Notes under the pieces: generated by a model
The model's database searches: none
The model's input: the letters and a program-made list of their open reading frames with translations, nothing else
What the model was told of the DNA's origin: nothing
Part shown: positions 8,012 to 15,959 of the stretch, in pieces
How positions within the stretch are numbered: position 1 is the first letter of the stretch
How the letters are laid out: each line of letters opens with the position of its first letter
Made by a program: the position numbers and the translations under genes
Assembly: GCA_018436595.1 (NCBI GenBank)
Contig: JAHDLC010000034.1
Location: 19,048 to 83,047, forward strand
DNA: 64,000 nt
Source: Synergistaceae bacterium
GTDB lineage: Bacteria; Synergistota; Synergistia; Synergistales; Aminobacteriaceae
Direction: 5' to 3'

Positions 8012-9441
8012 TTCTGGTGTCCTCCTCCATTCGCCGTTTTCCGTTTTCGTTCAGCCCATCCTTCGATATTCCGCTGCCGTGCCCGGCCGACCGCGAGGGC
8101 CCCGTCGGGTACATCCTGGGTGACCACCGAGCCCGCCGCCGTGGTGGCGTCGTCCCCCAGGGTCACCGGCGCCACGAGCATGGTATCGCTGCCCACGAAG
8201 CACCGGTCGCCTATCACCGTGGGGTTCTTGTTCACCCCGTCGTAGTTGCAGGTGATGGTGCCCGCGCCGATGTTGGTATCCTCGCCCACCGTGGCGTCCC
8301 CCATGTAGGCGAGATGGGGAACCTTGCTCCCCCTGCCGATGCGGGATTTCTTGATTTCCACGAACTTGCCCCCCTGGGCTTTTTCGGCGAACTCAGCCCC
8401 GTCCCGGATGACGATGAAGGGCCCCACCTTCGAGCCGTCGCCCAGCACGCTGTCGCTGAGGACGGCATGGCTCACCACCTCGGCGCCGCACCCCAGGGTC
8501 ATGTTCCTGAGGACGGAAAAACCGCCGATACGGCTGCCCCTGCCGATGGACGTGCGGCCCCATATCTGCACGAAGGGGTCCACGGAGACATCCCCGGAAA
8601 TGGTCACCCTGGGGCCGATCCACACCGATGAAGGGTCCAGCATCCTGACGCCCGCCGCGAGATGACGGTCCACCACGGCCTCCCGGATCAGGGAGACCGC
8701 CTCGGAAAGCTGGCGGGGGGTGTTGATGCCCCGGAACTCGTCCTCGCTTCCGGAATTCACGGCGCGGACGATCAAGCCGTCCCGGACCATCATGGCGATG
8801 ATGTCGGGAAGATAGTATTCTCCCTGGGCGTTTTCGTTGTCAAGACGGTAAATATGGGGAAGAAGGGAGGAGACTTTGAAAATGTAGATGCCGCTGTTGA
8901 CTTCCGAGAGGAGCTTCTGCTCTTCGGAGGCGTCCTTCTCTTCCACGATGGACACCCCGTTCTGTGACCGGACGACCCTTCCGTAGCCGAAGGGGTTGGG
9001 GGCGTGGAAGCTGATGAAGGAACAGTCCGCCCCTTCCTTTTTATGGTCCTCCACCAGGCGGGCGAGGGTGGCCTCGGTGAGCAGCGGGACATCCCCCGGA
9101 AGGACGAGCAGGTGGTCGAAACCAGCCCACCACTCCTTGGCGATCTGGACGGCATGGCCCGTGCCGAGCTGCTGGTGCTGCCAGATGGGGACCGTTCCGG
9201 GCCATTCCTCGGAAAGATAGTCCCTGACCATCTCGCCCTTGTGCCCCACCACGACCGCGGAGGCGTTCACGGCCCCCTCCGCCCCGAGCTGTTCGAGGAC
9301 ACGGAGGACGTAAAAGAGAACCGGCTGGTCAAGGGCAGGAAGCAGAACCTTCGGGAGGTCGCTCTTCATCCTGGTTCCCTTCCCCGCCGCAAGAACCAGA
9401 GCCCCTGTGACTCCTTCAGAGCCTGACAAAAGAATCAACAC
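8008..9441 (-). CDS. glmU: Bifunctional GlcN-1-P acetyltransferase / GlcNAc-1-P uridyltransferase GlmU
   Basis: GlmU makes UDP-GlcNAc for peptidoglycan and LPS. The N-terminal pyrophosphorylase has ALVLAAGKGTRMKSDLPKVL, with GTGHAVQ and LPGDVPLLTEATL. The C-terminal half is a left-handed beta-helix acetyltransferase (IGAGTITCNYDGVNK, then FVGSDTMLVAPVTLG). The start is uncertain: the longest reading begins at GTG 9441, but TTG codons a few residues later or a start nearer VTGALVLAAG are possible, because family members begin just before the GALVLAAG motif. In other bacteria GlmU can also acetylate GDP-glucosamine, a point relevant to the legionaminic acid genes about 700 bp upstream. Confidence 0.94.
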   Translation of the reverse strand: MLILLSGSEGVTGALVLAAGKGTRMKSDLPKVLLPALDQPVLFYVLRVLEQLGAEGAVNASAVVVGHKGEMVRDYLSEEWPGTVPIWQHQQLGTGHAVQIAKEWWAGFDHLLVLPGDVPLLTEATLARLVEDHKKEGADCSFISFHAPNPFGYGRVVRSQNGVSIVEEKDASEEQKLLSEVNSGIYIFKVSSLLPHIYRLDNENAQGEYYLPDIIAMMVRDGLIVRAVNSGSEDEFRGINTPRQLSEAVSLIREAVVDRHLAAGVRMLDPSSVWIGPRVTISGDVSVDPFVQIWGRTSIGRGSRIGGFSVLRNMTLGCGAEVVSHAVLSDSVLGDGSKVGPFIVIRDGAEFAEKAQGGKFVEIKKSRIGRGSKVPHLAYMGDATVGEDTNIGAGTITCNYDGVNKNPTVIGDRCFVGSDTMLVAPVTLGDDATTAAGSVVTQDVPDGALAVGRARQRNIEGWAERKRKTANGGGHQK

Positions 9442-9473
9442 CTTTGTGTGTGAATTTTAGGCAACGACAAAAA

Positions 9474-9500
9474 AAGGGAGCCGCTCCTGGTCCCCTTACT
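9474..9500 (-). terminator. Probable terminator after tRNA-Gln
   Basis: On the minus strand, AAGGGG and CTCCCTT flank a short GC-rich segment and run into seven T. The stem is modest (about 5-6 pairs), so this is a weaker call than the others. It lies between the tRNA and glmU. Confidence 0.45.
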
Positions 9501-9510
9501 CAATGCTGTC

Positions 9511-9584
9511 TGGCTGGGGTGGCTGGATTCGAACCAGCGATGGCGGATCCAAAGTCCGCTGCCTTGCCGCTTGGCTACACCCCA
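9511..9584 (-). tRNA. tRNA-Gln(TTG)
   Basis: The 74-nt minus-strand sequence folds as a complete tRNA. The acceptor stem TGGGGTG pairs perfectly with CACCCCA, followed by G and an encoded CCA end. The T-loop GGTTCGAATCC is canonical. The anticodon loop CTTTGGA carries TTG, which reads glutamine CAA. A strong sigma-70 promoter lies just upstream. Confidence 0.97.
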
Positions 9585-9597
9585 TCGCAACCACAAT

Positions 9598-9625
9598 ATA
9601 GTAACAGAGGTTCTTGGGGTGTCAA
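9598..9625 (-). promoter_or_regulatory. Sigma-70 promoter of tRNA-Gln
   Basis: On the minus strand a perfect -35 TTGACA (9625-9620) is separated by 16 bp from a -10 TACTAT (9603-9598). The predicted start falls a few bases before the mature tRNA 5' end at 9584. Confidence 0.8.
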
Positions 9626-9754
9626 GAAATACAACTTCTCTCAACATTTTCCCGCAACCTATTGTACTGCGAAAAGGTCCTGGTCCGAAACAGACCTGGA
9701 AAAAGCCGCCCCGAGCGAGCGGAGGGAATCCGGCCCCTGGTTTGTCATCCCGAA

Positions 9755-10120
9755 CGGAATCTCAAGGATTGTCATCCTGAGCGGATGCGAAGGATCTCGT
9801 ACTTGACCTTGCCTGTCATCCTGACGGCATGTATTTCCGCCGGATCGCGCAGCATCCCCGGAGGGGAAGGATCTCGTATTTGATTCTTGAATGCTGAATG
9901 CGGTCAAAGGCGAGATCCTTCGGGCAAAAAACGCCCTCAGGATGACAGGCACAAGCGACTCGTTCGGGACGACATTACTATTCATCATGAGCGGAACTTC
10001 AAGGTTTGTCATCCTGAGCGGATGCGATCGCGCTCGCGTAGCACCCAGAGCGAAGCGGAGGGAGCATCCCCCAGGGGAAGGATCTCGCCCTTAACCCCCC
10101 TCAGCCCGAGATCCTTCCCT
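9755..10120. repeat. Dispersed hairpin repeats, cluster 1 (GAGATCC...GGATGACA family)
   Basis: The 570-bp space between tRNA-Gln and ptmE has no credible gene. It holds several copies, in both orientations, of a unit bounded by GAGATCCTTC and CTCAGGATGACA. The unit at 9912-9947 (with internal GGGC/GCCC hairpin arms) recurs identically at 29578-29613. Near 10075-10118 two ends face each other and make a 13-bp inverted repeat (GGGAAGGATCTCG) without a T-tract. A GCGATCGC octamer lies at about 10026. Repeats of this kind are known from many bacterial intergenic regions; their role is not known. Confidence 0.8.
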
Positions 10121-10154
10121 GCCCATTCCGGAGCGATTCTTCAACTCCACGAAA

Positions 10155-11210
10155 CTACTGAAGGACCTGCTTGTATTCCCCCCACTGTCCGATGTCGATC
10201 CACTTCCGGTGCACCGGGAAGACGCCGATCCTTCCGCCCTTTTTCCTGACCCGGCCGATGAGGTCCGGCATGTCGAGCTTTTCACCCCCCCCTATCAGGT
10301 CGATGCACTCCGGTTCCAGGATATATACGCCGGTGTTCACGATCAAAGGGACGTCGGGCTTTTCCTCGATCGTTTCGAATTCGCCCCCCGAGAGATGAAT
10401 AACGCCATAGGGAACACTCACTTTCTTCAGTGCTCCTATTATGGTGAAGGCATAGCCGTTTTCCCTGTGAAACTCAAGGGCGGAGAGATAGTCCACGTCC
10501 ACCAGGATGTCGCAGTTGCTTACGAAAAATGTTTTTGAAAGGCTGTCCTTCATCAGGGCGAGGCTCCCCGCCGTACCGAGAAATGTCTCTTCTTCCACGC
10601 AGGACACCGAGAACGGCAAATCGCTCCGCTCGGCAAGGTAGGTCTTGATGAAATCCTTCCGGTAATTGATGGAAAGAAGGAATTCCGAAAAACCCCGCTT
10701 TCCGAAGGACTCCATGATCAGTTCCAGCATGGGCTTGTCGCCGATGGGAAGGAGGGGCTTGGGAACGATCCTCGTGATGGGGTCGAGACGGCTTCCCCTG
10801 CCGCCGGCCATAACCACGACCTTGTTCTCCTGCCGTTCGACCTCTGCTTCTTCCGAGAGGACGTCCTCGAGGTAAATCACCCCCACAGGCTCCCCTTTTT
10901 TCCCCACCACCGGAACCCTGCTTATCCCATGCCGCTCCATGAGGGATCTCGCCCTGCCGAGGGAATAGGACGACACCGTCTTGGGGGAAGGATTACACAC
11001 CTCCCCGACAGGCGTGGAGAGCGGTTTTCCCGCGCTGATGCACCGCCGGACGTCACCGTCGGTCAGCGTTCCGGAAAGTTTTCCGGAATCGTCGACGATC
11101 AACAGAATCTGGGAGGATGTGTCATTCAGTAACTGCACTGCTTCCAGGACGCTCTTTGCACCCTGAAGAAGAAGTTTCTTCACATCATGCTGCTTTGAAT
11201 ATTCCATCAT
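10155..11210 (-). CDS. ptmE: CBS-domain nucleotidyltransferase, GDP-glucosamine-type (PtmE-like)
   Basis: The 351-residue protein has two N-terminal CBS motifs (about residues 8-120: LLIVDDSGKLSGTLTDGDVRR, then HGISRVPVVGKKGEPVGVIY). A sugar-1-phosphate nucleotidyltransferase follows, with KVVVMAGGRGSRLDPITR, the substrate motif PKPLLPIGDKPM and the metal aspartate in SNCDILVDVD. The same CBS-CBS-transferase layout is seen in Campylobacter PtmE, which makes GDP-glucosamine for legionaminic acid. It is the last gene of the sugar operon and its ATG overlaps the ptmB stop. The nucleotide (GTP) and sugar are inferred from context; plain GDP-mannose or glucose-1-P thymidylyltransferase activity would be the alternatives. 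Confidence 0.8.
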   Translation of the reverse strand: MMEYSKQHDVKKLLLQGAKSVLEAVQLLNDTSSQILLIVDDSGKLSGTLTDGDVRRCISAGKPLSTPVGEVCNPSPKTVSSYSLGRARSLMERHGISRVPVVGKKGEPVGVIYLEDVLSEEAEVERQENKVVVMAGGRGSRLDPITRIVPKPLLPIGDKPMLELIMESFGKRGFSEFLLSINYRKDFIKTYLAERSDLPFSVSCVEEETFLGTAGSLALMKDSLSKTFFVSNCDILVDVDYLSALEFHRENGYAFTIIGALKKVSVPYGVIHLSGGEFETIEEKPDVPLIVNTGVYILEPECIDLIGGGEKLDMPDLIGRVRKKGGRIGVFPVHRKWIDIGQWGEYKQVLQ

Positions 11211-12004
11211 TCCTTCACCCTCCCTTCACACCCGGCCACCGCCTGAGCCATCAGCGTTTTCTTTTTCTCCTGAAGGCCATAAGGGAGGAGATGTTCCCCG
11301 TGCTCAAGAAGCAGGTTCATCATCTCCAGGTCCTCCTCATGGTCGATGTCGATGATGCCGAAATCCCGCATGATGAACACGTCGAAATCCAGTGCTGCCG
11401 GCGATTTGACGCCCCTGCCAAAGACATCCGGGTTGTACGCGTAAATGGAGGCGTTCATGTCGAACACCTCCGACGCCTGCTGACGGGCCACAAAAGAGGA
11501 CGGCTTGCACAGGGAAAATCGTCCGTCGCCGTTTCTTTCCACCATGTTGAAATAGGGGTTCCTCCGGGCGGGTACGACGGAAAAGACAACGTCCTTTTTC
11601 CCCCTGAAGAATACGTCGCAGGTTCTCTCGATATCTTCCGGCGTGCGGAGAGGAGATGTAATGTCAAGATCGACCACGGCTTCGAAGGTCCGTCCCGTAT
11701 CCCTGGACGCGTGGGAGAGCACCTCGCCGATAACGTCCATTTTCGCCACCCTGTCCCCGGCAAGTTCGTTTCTCCGCTTATGGAAGTATGCCCCGGGAGC
11801 GAACCGCCCGGCCGTCTCGAGGATCTCGTCGGAGTCGCTGTCCACCGCCAGCGTTTTTCGTACTTCGCCATCGTCCCGGAAGGCCGAGGCGGCGTCAAAG
11901 AGCGTCCAGGCGACCAGCGGCACACCGCAGAGAGGACGGATGTTCTTATTCTTTATGCCCTTGGATCCGCCCCTTCCGCAGACGGTGAACAGTATCTCCT
12001 TCAT
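11207..12004 (-). CDS. ptmB: CMP-N,N'-diacetyllegionaminate synthase (acylneuraminate cytidylyltransferase family)
   Basis: The 265-residue protein opens with the CMP-sialate synthetase P-loop-like signature CGRGGSKGIKNKNIRPLCG. It continues with the substrate region DLDITSPLRTPEDIE and the metal-binding FDIIDIDHEEDLE-type ending (here FGIIDIDHEEDLEM). It activates the nonulosonic acid as a CMP-sugar for transfer. Length and motifs match LegF/PtmB. It overlaps its neighbours on both sides by ATGA. Specificity for legionaminic rather than pseudaminic or neuraminic acid is inferred from the legB/legC/ptmE context. Confidence 0.88.
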   Translation of the reverse strand: MKEILFTVCGRGGSKGIKNKNIRPLCGVPLVAWTLFDAASAFRDDGEVRKTLAVDSDSDEILETAGRFAPGAYFHKRRNELAGDRVAKMDVIGEVLSHASRDTGRTFEAVVDLDITSPLRTPEDIERTCDVFFRGKKDVVFSVVPARRNPYFNMVERNGDGRFSLCKPSSFVARQQASEVFDMNASIYAYNPDVFGRGVKSPAALDFDVFIMRDFGIIDIDHEEDLEMMNLLLEHGEHLLPYGLQEKKKTLMAQAVAGCEGRVKE

Positions 12005-12924
12005 TCTATTTCTCCTCCTTCTGCGATGTGCAGTGTCGCCAGCCCGTCCTCCAGGGAGTTGAAGGACGGACCTCCCCTTTCAGAAAGATTCAGGAAATAT
12101 GTCATTTCCTTCTCGTAGAGGTCCACCTGCGGAAAGGTCGTCGTTTCTCCCGACAGAAGGGAGGTCACGGTCCGCCGCAGAAGGTCGCAGAGGAAGGTAT
12201 CATCCTCGCAGAACAGCTCCAGTTCCCGGCGGGGCTTTCGTCCGAAATAATCCAGGTGGACTTCCACCAGCCGCCCCCCGCATGTCATGATATAGGCTGC
12301 CCCATCGTCACAGTCGGTCTCGAGGGACGAATACTTGCCGGACACCCGGACGACCTTCTCCGGTTCGCCAAAGAGCCACCGGGCGTAGTCAAGCTCGTGG
12401 ATCAGGTCGAGGGGCACGCCGCCGCCAAGCTCCCGCCGGGCGCTGTAGACGGTCCGGTAGTCCCTGCCCTTCCGCCAGTCGGGAAGATAGGAGGAGCAGA
12501 GCAGTCGGGCCGCAAAGACCTTTCCGGGCAGGCGGGCTTTTAAGTGCTCGATTATCGGATGAAACCGCATCGGGCAGGCAACATGGATCGTCTTTCCTGA
12601 AAGTGAACGGGGAATGTCGGATGCTACAGAGGAGCTATGAAAAACAGGTTTCTCGATGAAAATGGACTTTCCCAGGGACTCGGCCTTGAGCAGCGTTTCA
12701 AAGTGCATCATCGTGGGGTTGGTAATGAATACCAGGTCATAGGGCGGCTCCAGGTCATCCCAGGAGGCACAACGTCTGTCCGCCAGACCTTCGGGCATTT
12801 CCCCGCCACGGCCGGAGCGTAGGGCGTGAATCTCCACTTTTTGGCCGCGAATCCCGAGAAGATGCCTCAGGTTTCGGGCATGACGCATCCCGATGGACCC
12901 CATGCCGAAGAAACAGGCTTTCAT
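12001..12924 (-). CDS. Gfo/Idh/MocA-family oxidoreductase (first of two)
   Basis: The 307-residue product has an N-terminal Rossmann fold (MKACFFGMGSIGMRHARNL) and the family motif FIEKPVF at the place of the conserved EKP that contacts NAD(P). The C-terminal alpha/beta half has HELDYARWLFGEP, typical of sugar dehydrogenases of this family. Its ATG overlaps the stop of the upstream Gfo/Idh gene (ATGA), so the pair is coupled. It probably oxidises, reduces or epimerises a sugar or sugar nucleotide in the flagellar glycan pathway. Proteins of this family sit beside ptmB and ptmE in other legionaminic acid loci, but the exact reaction is unknown. Confidence 0.8.
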   Translation of the reverse strand: MKACFFGMGSIGMRHARNLRHLLGIRGQKVEIHALRSGRGGEMPEGLADRRCASWDDLEPPYDLVFITNPTMMHFETLLKAESLGKSIFIEKPVFHSSSVASDIPRSLSGKTIHVACPMRFHPIIEHLKARLPGKVFAARLLCSSYLPDWRKGRDYRTVYSARRELGGGVPLDLIHELDYARWLFGEPEKVVRVSGKYSSLETDCDDGAAYIMTCGGRLVEVHLDYFGRKPRRELELFCEDDTFLCDLLRRTVTSLLSGETTTFPQVDLYEKEMTYFLNLSERGGPSFNSLEDGLATLHIAEGGEIE

Positions 12925-13958
12925 TGCTCTCTCCACACCCTCTCGAGTTCGTCCACCAGCCGAAGGATCTCCCGGTGGCGGGCATAGCTATAGCCTCGCT
13001 CTGCCGTTTCACCGCTGACCAGACTGAAAAAATGGCGCAGCTCCTCAAGGTAAGGGCTTTCGCTGATGAATTCCGCATATCCGGCCTGCCGTTCGAGTTC
13101 CTTTTCTTGAAGCAGGGGATGAACCGGTTCCCCTGACGGGGAAAGATAACAAAGAGACCGGCTGTTTCCCTCCCACAGGATCGTTCCTTCCTCACCGCTG
13201 ATCCGCAGATTCCTGACCGCCTTCCTCGAGACGCAGTCAACAGTGAGATTCCCCGCGGTTCCATCGGCGTGGCGCAGAAGGACCTGGCAGGTGTCCGGGT
13301 ACGGCAAATTCAGGGAGCTGGTCCGGGACCAGGAGCAGCTGAAGTCCGTCACTTTTCCGAAGCACTCCGTCAGCCAGGGAAGTTCAATGCACAGAATTTC
13401 CCGGATGGCGTTCGTCCGGGGCGAACCGACGAAAAACTCGTCATACTTTTCCCATGGGTGCCAGTCCGGCAGATACTGCCCGACGTGGTAGGTATAAAAC
13501 TTCCTCGCCCCCGTCTTCTCATGGTTTCCGATGATCCACCGGTTTTCCGAGCGGTAGAGGGGGGTCGAGGAGAGAAAAGCCACGGGAAATCCTTTCTCCT
13601 CCAAGGGCAAAATTGCGTCATACCCGTCATCCAGAAGGTCAAGCTCGGAGAAAGTGTGGATGCCCATCCGAATAGCCTCCGTCAAGAAGGGGGCATGCGC
13701 CTCGGGAGACGTTGAGACGATCAACGATTGGGGGGCGAAGCTCTCAAGCGCCTCCCTGAAGCCATCGAAGGTCAGGCAATCGAACTCACGAGCGACAAAT
13801 TCCCTCCTTTCCTCCCGGCAGTCGACAACCGCGAGGGAGAGGTCAGGGAAGAATCTTGAAAGGAGGCGAAGGCGCCGGCGCCCCATGGAGCCGAGCCCAA
13901 CGATGAGTGCTCTTGAAATAGTCTTTTGTAGCTCCTCATTGCATGGCGCTGACTTCAT
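12921..13958 (-). CDS. Gfo/Idh/MocA-like oxidoreductase (second of two), divergent
   Basis: The 345-residue product has an N-terminal Rossmann motif (RALIVGLGSMGRRRLRLL) with an NAD-ribose acidic residue region (LAVVDCREE). At the usual EKP position it reads FSELDLLDDG instead, so the canonical catalytic lysine is not in the standard context. GQYLPDWHPWEKYDEF in the C-terminal half matches sequences typical of sugar-operon Gfo/Idh proteins. A good Shine-Dalgarno (TGGAGG) lies 7 nt before the ATG. It follows a 220-bp AT-rich stretch holding only a very small ORF, and it couples to the next Gfo/Idh gene. Function: sugar modification is likely, substrate unknown. Confidence 0.72.
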   Translation of the reverse strand: MKSAPCNEELQKTISRALIVGLGSMGRRRLRLLSRFFPDLSLAVVDCREERREFVAREFDCLTFDGFREALESFAPQSLIVSTSPEAHAPFLTEAIRMGIHTFSELDLLDDGYDAILPLEEKGFPVAFLSSTPLYRSENRWIIGNHEKTGARKFYTYHVGQYLPDWHPWEKYDEFFVGSPRTNAIREILCIELPWLTECFGKVTDFSCSWSRTSSLNLPYPDTCQVLLRHADGTAGNLTVDCVSRKAVRNLRISGEEGTILWEGNSRSLCYLSPSGEPVHPLLQEKELERQAGYAEFISESPYLEELRHFFSLVSGETAERGYSYARHREILRLVDELERVWREQ

Positions 13959-14017
13959 TCAAAACCTCCAGAAAGAGGAAAAAACCTTCTTGATTCAGGA
14001 TACAATACTGGATTCCC

Positions 14018-14158
14018 TTATGAAATATACAATCCACGTTCCCTTCTCCGGGAAAAAAATAGGCTCGCCAAATTCTCTCTTTCATAGTGAAAGGGCGCAA
14101 AATACGTCTCTCGTATGCTGATTGATTGATTTTCTGTTTGTTTGATGTTGCTGCTCAT
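14018..14158 (-). CDS. Small AT-rich ORF, 46 codons, function unknown
   Basis: The reading frame starts with ATG (MSSNIKQTENQSIS...) preceded by a very good Shine-Dalgarno, GGGGAGG about 8 nt upstream. It runs 46 codons to a TAA. The region is distinctly AT-rich compared with the roughly 60% GC around it. The product has no recognised motif, is basic near the C-terminus (SRRRERG), and has no membrane segment. It could be a small gene of the modification block, or the remnant of a longer gene lost between the methyltransferase and the Gfo/Idh pair. Confidence 0.4.
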   Translation of the reverse strand: MSSNIKQTENQSISIRETYFAPFHYERENLASLFFSRRRERGLYIS

Positions 14159-14177
14159 GTAGAATCCCTCCCCGGTA

Positions 14178-15143
14178 TCAAATACCCAAGATGATCTGCA
14201 TCTTGTATCCCAGTTTATTCTTCTGAATAAAATCTCCGGAAAGGAATGAAAGGTCCCTCCCTCCATCCCTGTCGCCAAAGTAGGGATCTTCATAGTCAAA
14301 GTGCTTACCCAGGACATTGCTTTCGTCGATCACGGTTTCTAGAAAGAGAATTTTGAACCCGTTCTTCTCGCACAAAGAGGTGATCGAATCTGGGGTGTAG
14401 AGGTTGACGTGCTCTATTCCGTCAAACATATTGCACCTTTCGTGAAGCGTCCGTGCCGCAAGGGACCATGCGTTTGGTATTTGAAGAAAAACGACTCCTT
14501 TCGGAGAGAGAATCTTTCGCAGTGTGTGAAGGTACTCGGCGCCGCCTTTTATATGCTCGAAGACATCCCACAATGTTATCGCATCGAAGGAAACGTCGAA
14601 CTCTATTGCCTCTACTGGTACGTCCCATATTCGGTGCCCTCTTTCACGGGCGATGGCGACCTCGGCCTGGTTCAGCTCCACACCTGCAGTCTTCCAACCT
14701 CTTTGAGACGCAATATCAAGGAAGTAACCTCCCGAGCAGCCAATGTCGAGCAATCTCCCTTTTTCTGTAAAACACGAAAGCACATCCAGCCCCCTGGAAT
14801 AGATAGAGTTATAAAAGTCACTCTCACTCTCGTGCGCCGAAGCCTGGCAAGAACTATTGTTTTTATAATACTCGACAAGGGCGTCATCCTTAAAGACGGG
14901 ATTCAAGTAAACCATTCCGCAATCACCGCACTTGACGTATGTTCCGCCGTTTTTCTCGAACATGCGGCGCGGAGCATGCGCATAACATACCGGGCATGAC
15001 CTGTAGTGAGTCAGACGATCTTCTACAAGCCCCGTCGACGGGTCGATAAAAGATCGTCTGTAAGCATCCGTTGTATCGTACATATTTCTTCTTCGACGAT
15101 GCAGCTCCGTAGCATCGCTTTCCCGTATAGTGAATTCCGACAT
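14178..15143 (-). CDS. Zinc-ribbon class I SAM-dependent methyltransferase
   Basis: The 321-residue protein has an N-terminal zinc ribbon (CPVC...CGDC, about residues 52-76) and a class I methyltransferase core. The core has motif I GRLLDIGCSGGYFLDIAS, motif II region TAGVELNQ and motif IV FDAITLWDVFEHI. Its ATG directly follows the hisF stop (TAAATG) with GGAGG 9 nt upstream. Base composition is lower in GC than the flanking operon. By position beside a sugar amidotransferase it may methylate the amidino group or a hydroxyl of the nonulosonic acid; a comparable N-methylated amidino legionaminic acid is known on Campylobacter coli flagella. The substrate is inference. Confidence 0.78.
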   Translation of the reverse strand: MSEFTIRESDATELHRRRRNMYDTTDAYRRSFIDPSTGLVEDRLTHYRSCPVCYAHAPRRMFEKNGGTYVKCGDCGMVYLNPVFKDDALVEYYKNNSSCQASAHESESDFYNSIYSRGLDVLSCFTEKGRLLDIGCSGGYFLDIASQRGWKTAGVELNQAEVAIARERGHRIWDVPVEAIEFDVSFDAITLWDVFEHIKGGAEYLHTLRKILSPKGVVFLQIPNAWSLAARTLHERCNMFDGIEHVNLYTPDSITSLCEKNGFKILFLETVIDESNVLGKHFDYEDPYFGDRDGGRDLSFLSGDFIQKNKLGYKMQIILGI

Positions 15144-15959
15144 TTAGTTCGCCCTCCTGAAAAGATTTCTCAAAGACTCCGAAATTTCTCCATTCCAACA
15201 TGGCAGATCGACCCCTTCGGAAAGAAGCTCCTCTCGGGCGCGGCAGAGTCCGTCTCCGACAAAGTTGAAGAGATTCGCCGTGGCAACTGCATCCACCCGT
15301 CCGTCACGCAGACCTTCTAGAAAGTGCGGCGCCTTCCCCACCCCCCCTGTCAGGATCAGCGGAACGGGAATATCCGGAGGTAGGGCGTCCAGCATCTCCA
15401 TATCCAGCCCCTGCCCCGTGCCGTCACGGTCGATGGAGTTGAGGTAGATTTCTCCTACGCCGAGCGAGAGTGCCATTCTTACACTCTCCTCGATCAACCC
15501 TTCCACAGGGTGCCCGCCGTTCTTCATCCGAACCTCATACCCTTCGTCGGTCAGTTTCACGTCCAGGGAAGCGACTACTGCCTGGCTTCCGTAAAGCGAG
15601 ACTATCTTTCGCACCTCGTCCTGACGGGTAAAGAGCGCCGTGTTGATCACAATCTTGTCCGCTCCAGAGGTGAAGAGCCTTCGGGCATCCTCGACACTTC
15701 GAACGCCTCCTCCCGCCGTTATGGGTATGAAGCATTCCTCGGTAAGGGCGGCAAGGCACTCTGTAAAGGCTTCAATCTTCCTCTCTCCTCTGGAAACATC
15801 CAAAACCATCAACTCATCGATTGCCAACGTAATCCTTGAGAAGACATAGTTCCTCTTCAGCCAGTCGAGCCCACCGACCTTTTGGAGCCGAAAGTTTCTG
15901 CTCAGCATGAAGGAGCCTTCATCGTACAGCAGTGTAAAGATAATTCGTTTTTTCAACAA
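15144..15959 (-). CDS. hisF: HisF-like ammonia-channel subunit for sugar amidotransferase
   Basis: The 271-residue (beta-alpha)8 protein is a HisF paralogue. The core reads LDVSRG, ITAGGGVRSVEDARRLFTSGADKIVIN, ASLDVK and LNSIDRDGTGQGLD, all HisF phosphate-binding features. At the N-terminus, where histidine HisF has CLDV with its catalytic Asp, this protein has TLLYDEG, so that Asp is replaced by Leu. This change is typical of paralogues that only channel ammonia to a PseA/WbpG-type amidotransferase. No other his genes are near. The start is TTG (15959, or 15956) and overlaps the hisH stop. Confidence 0.85.
   Translation of the reverse strand: MLKKRIIFTLLYDEGSFMLSRNFRLQKVGGLDWLKRNYVFSRITLAIDELMVLDVSRGERKIEAFTECLAALTEECFIPITAGGGVRSVEDARRLFTSGADKIVINTALFTRQDEVRKIVSLYGSQAVVASLDVKLTDEGYEVRMKNGGHPVEGLIEESVRMALSLGVGEIYLNSIDRDGTGQGLDMEMLDALPPDIPVPLILTGGVGKAPHFLEGLRDGRVDAVATANLFNFVGDGLCRAREELLSEGVDLPCWNGEISESLRNLFRRAN

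Noticed and set aside
10075..10118. Rho-independent terminator after ptmE
   Set aside because: The 13-bp inverted repeat GGGAAGGATCTCG has a loop of about 18 nt and no T-tract; it is formed by two facing dispersed-repeat ends.
9585..10154. Insertion sequence or attachment site next to tRNA-Gln
   Set aside because: No transposase or integrase frame and no duplicated tRNA 3' end was found; the space is explained by the tRNA promoter and dispersed repeats.
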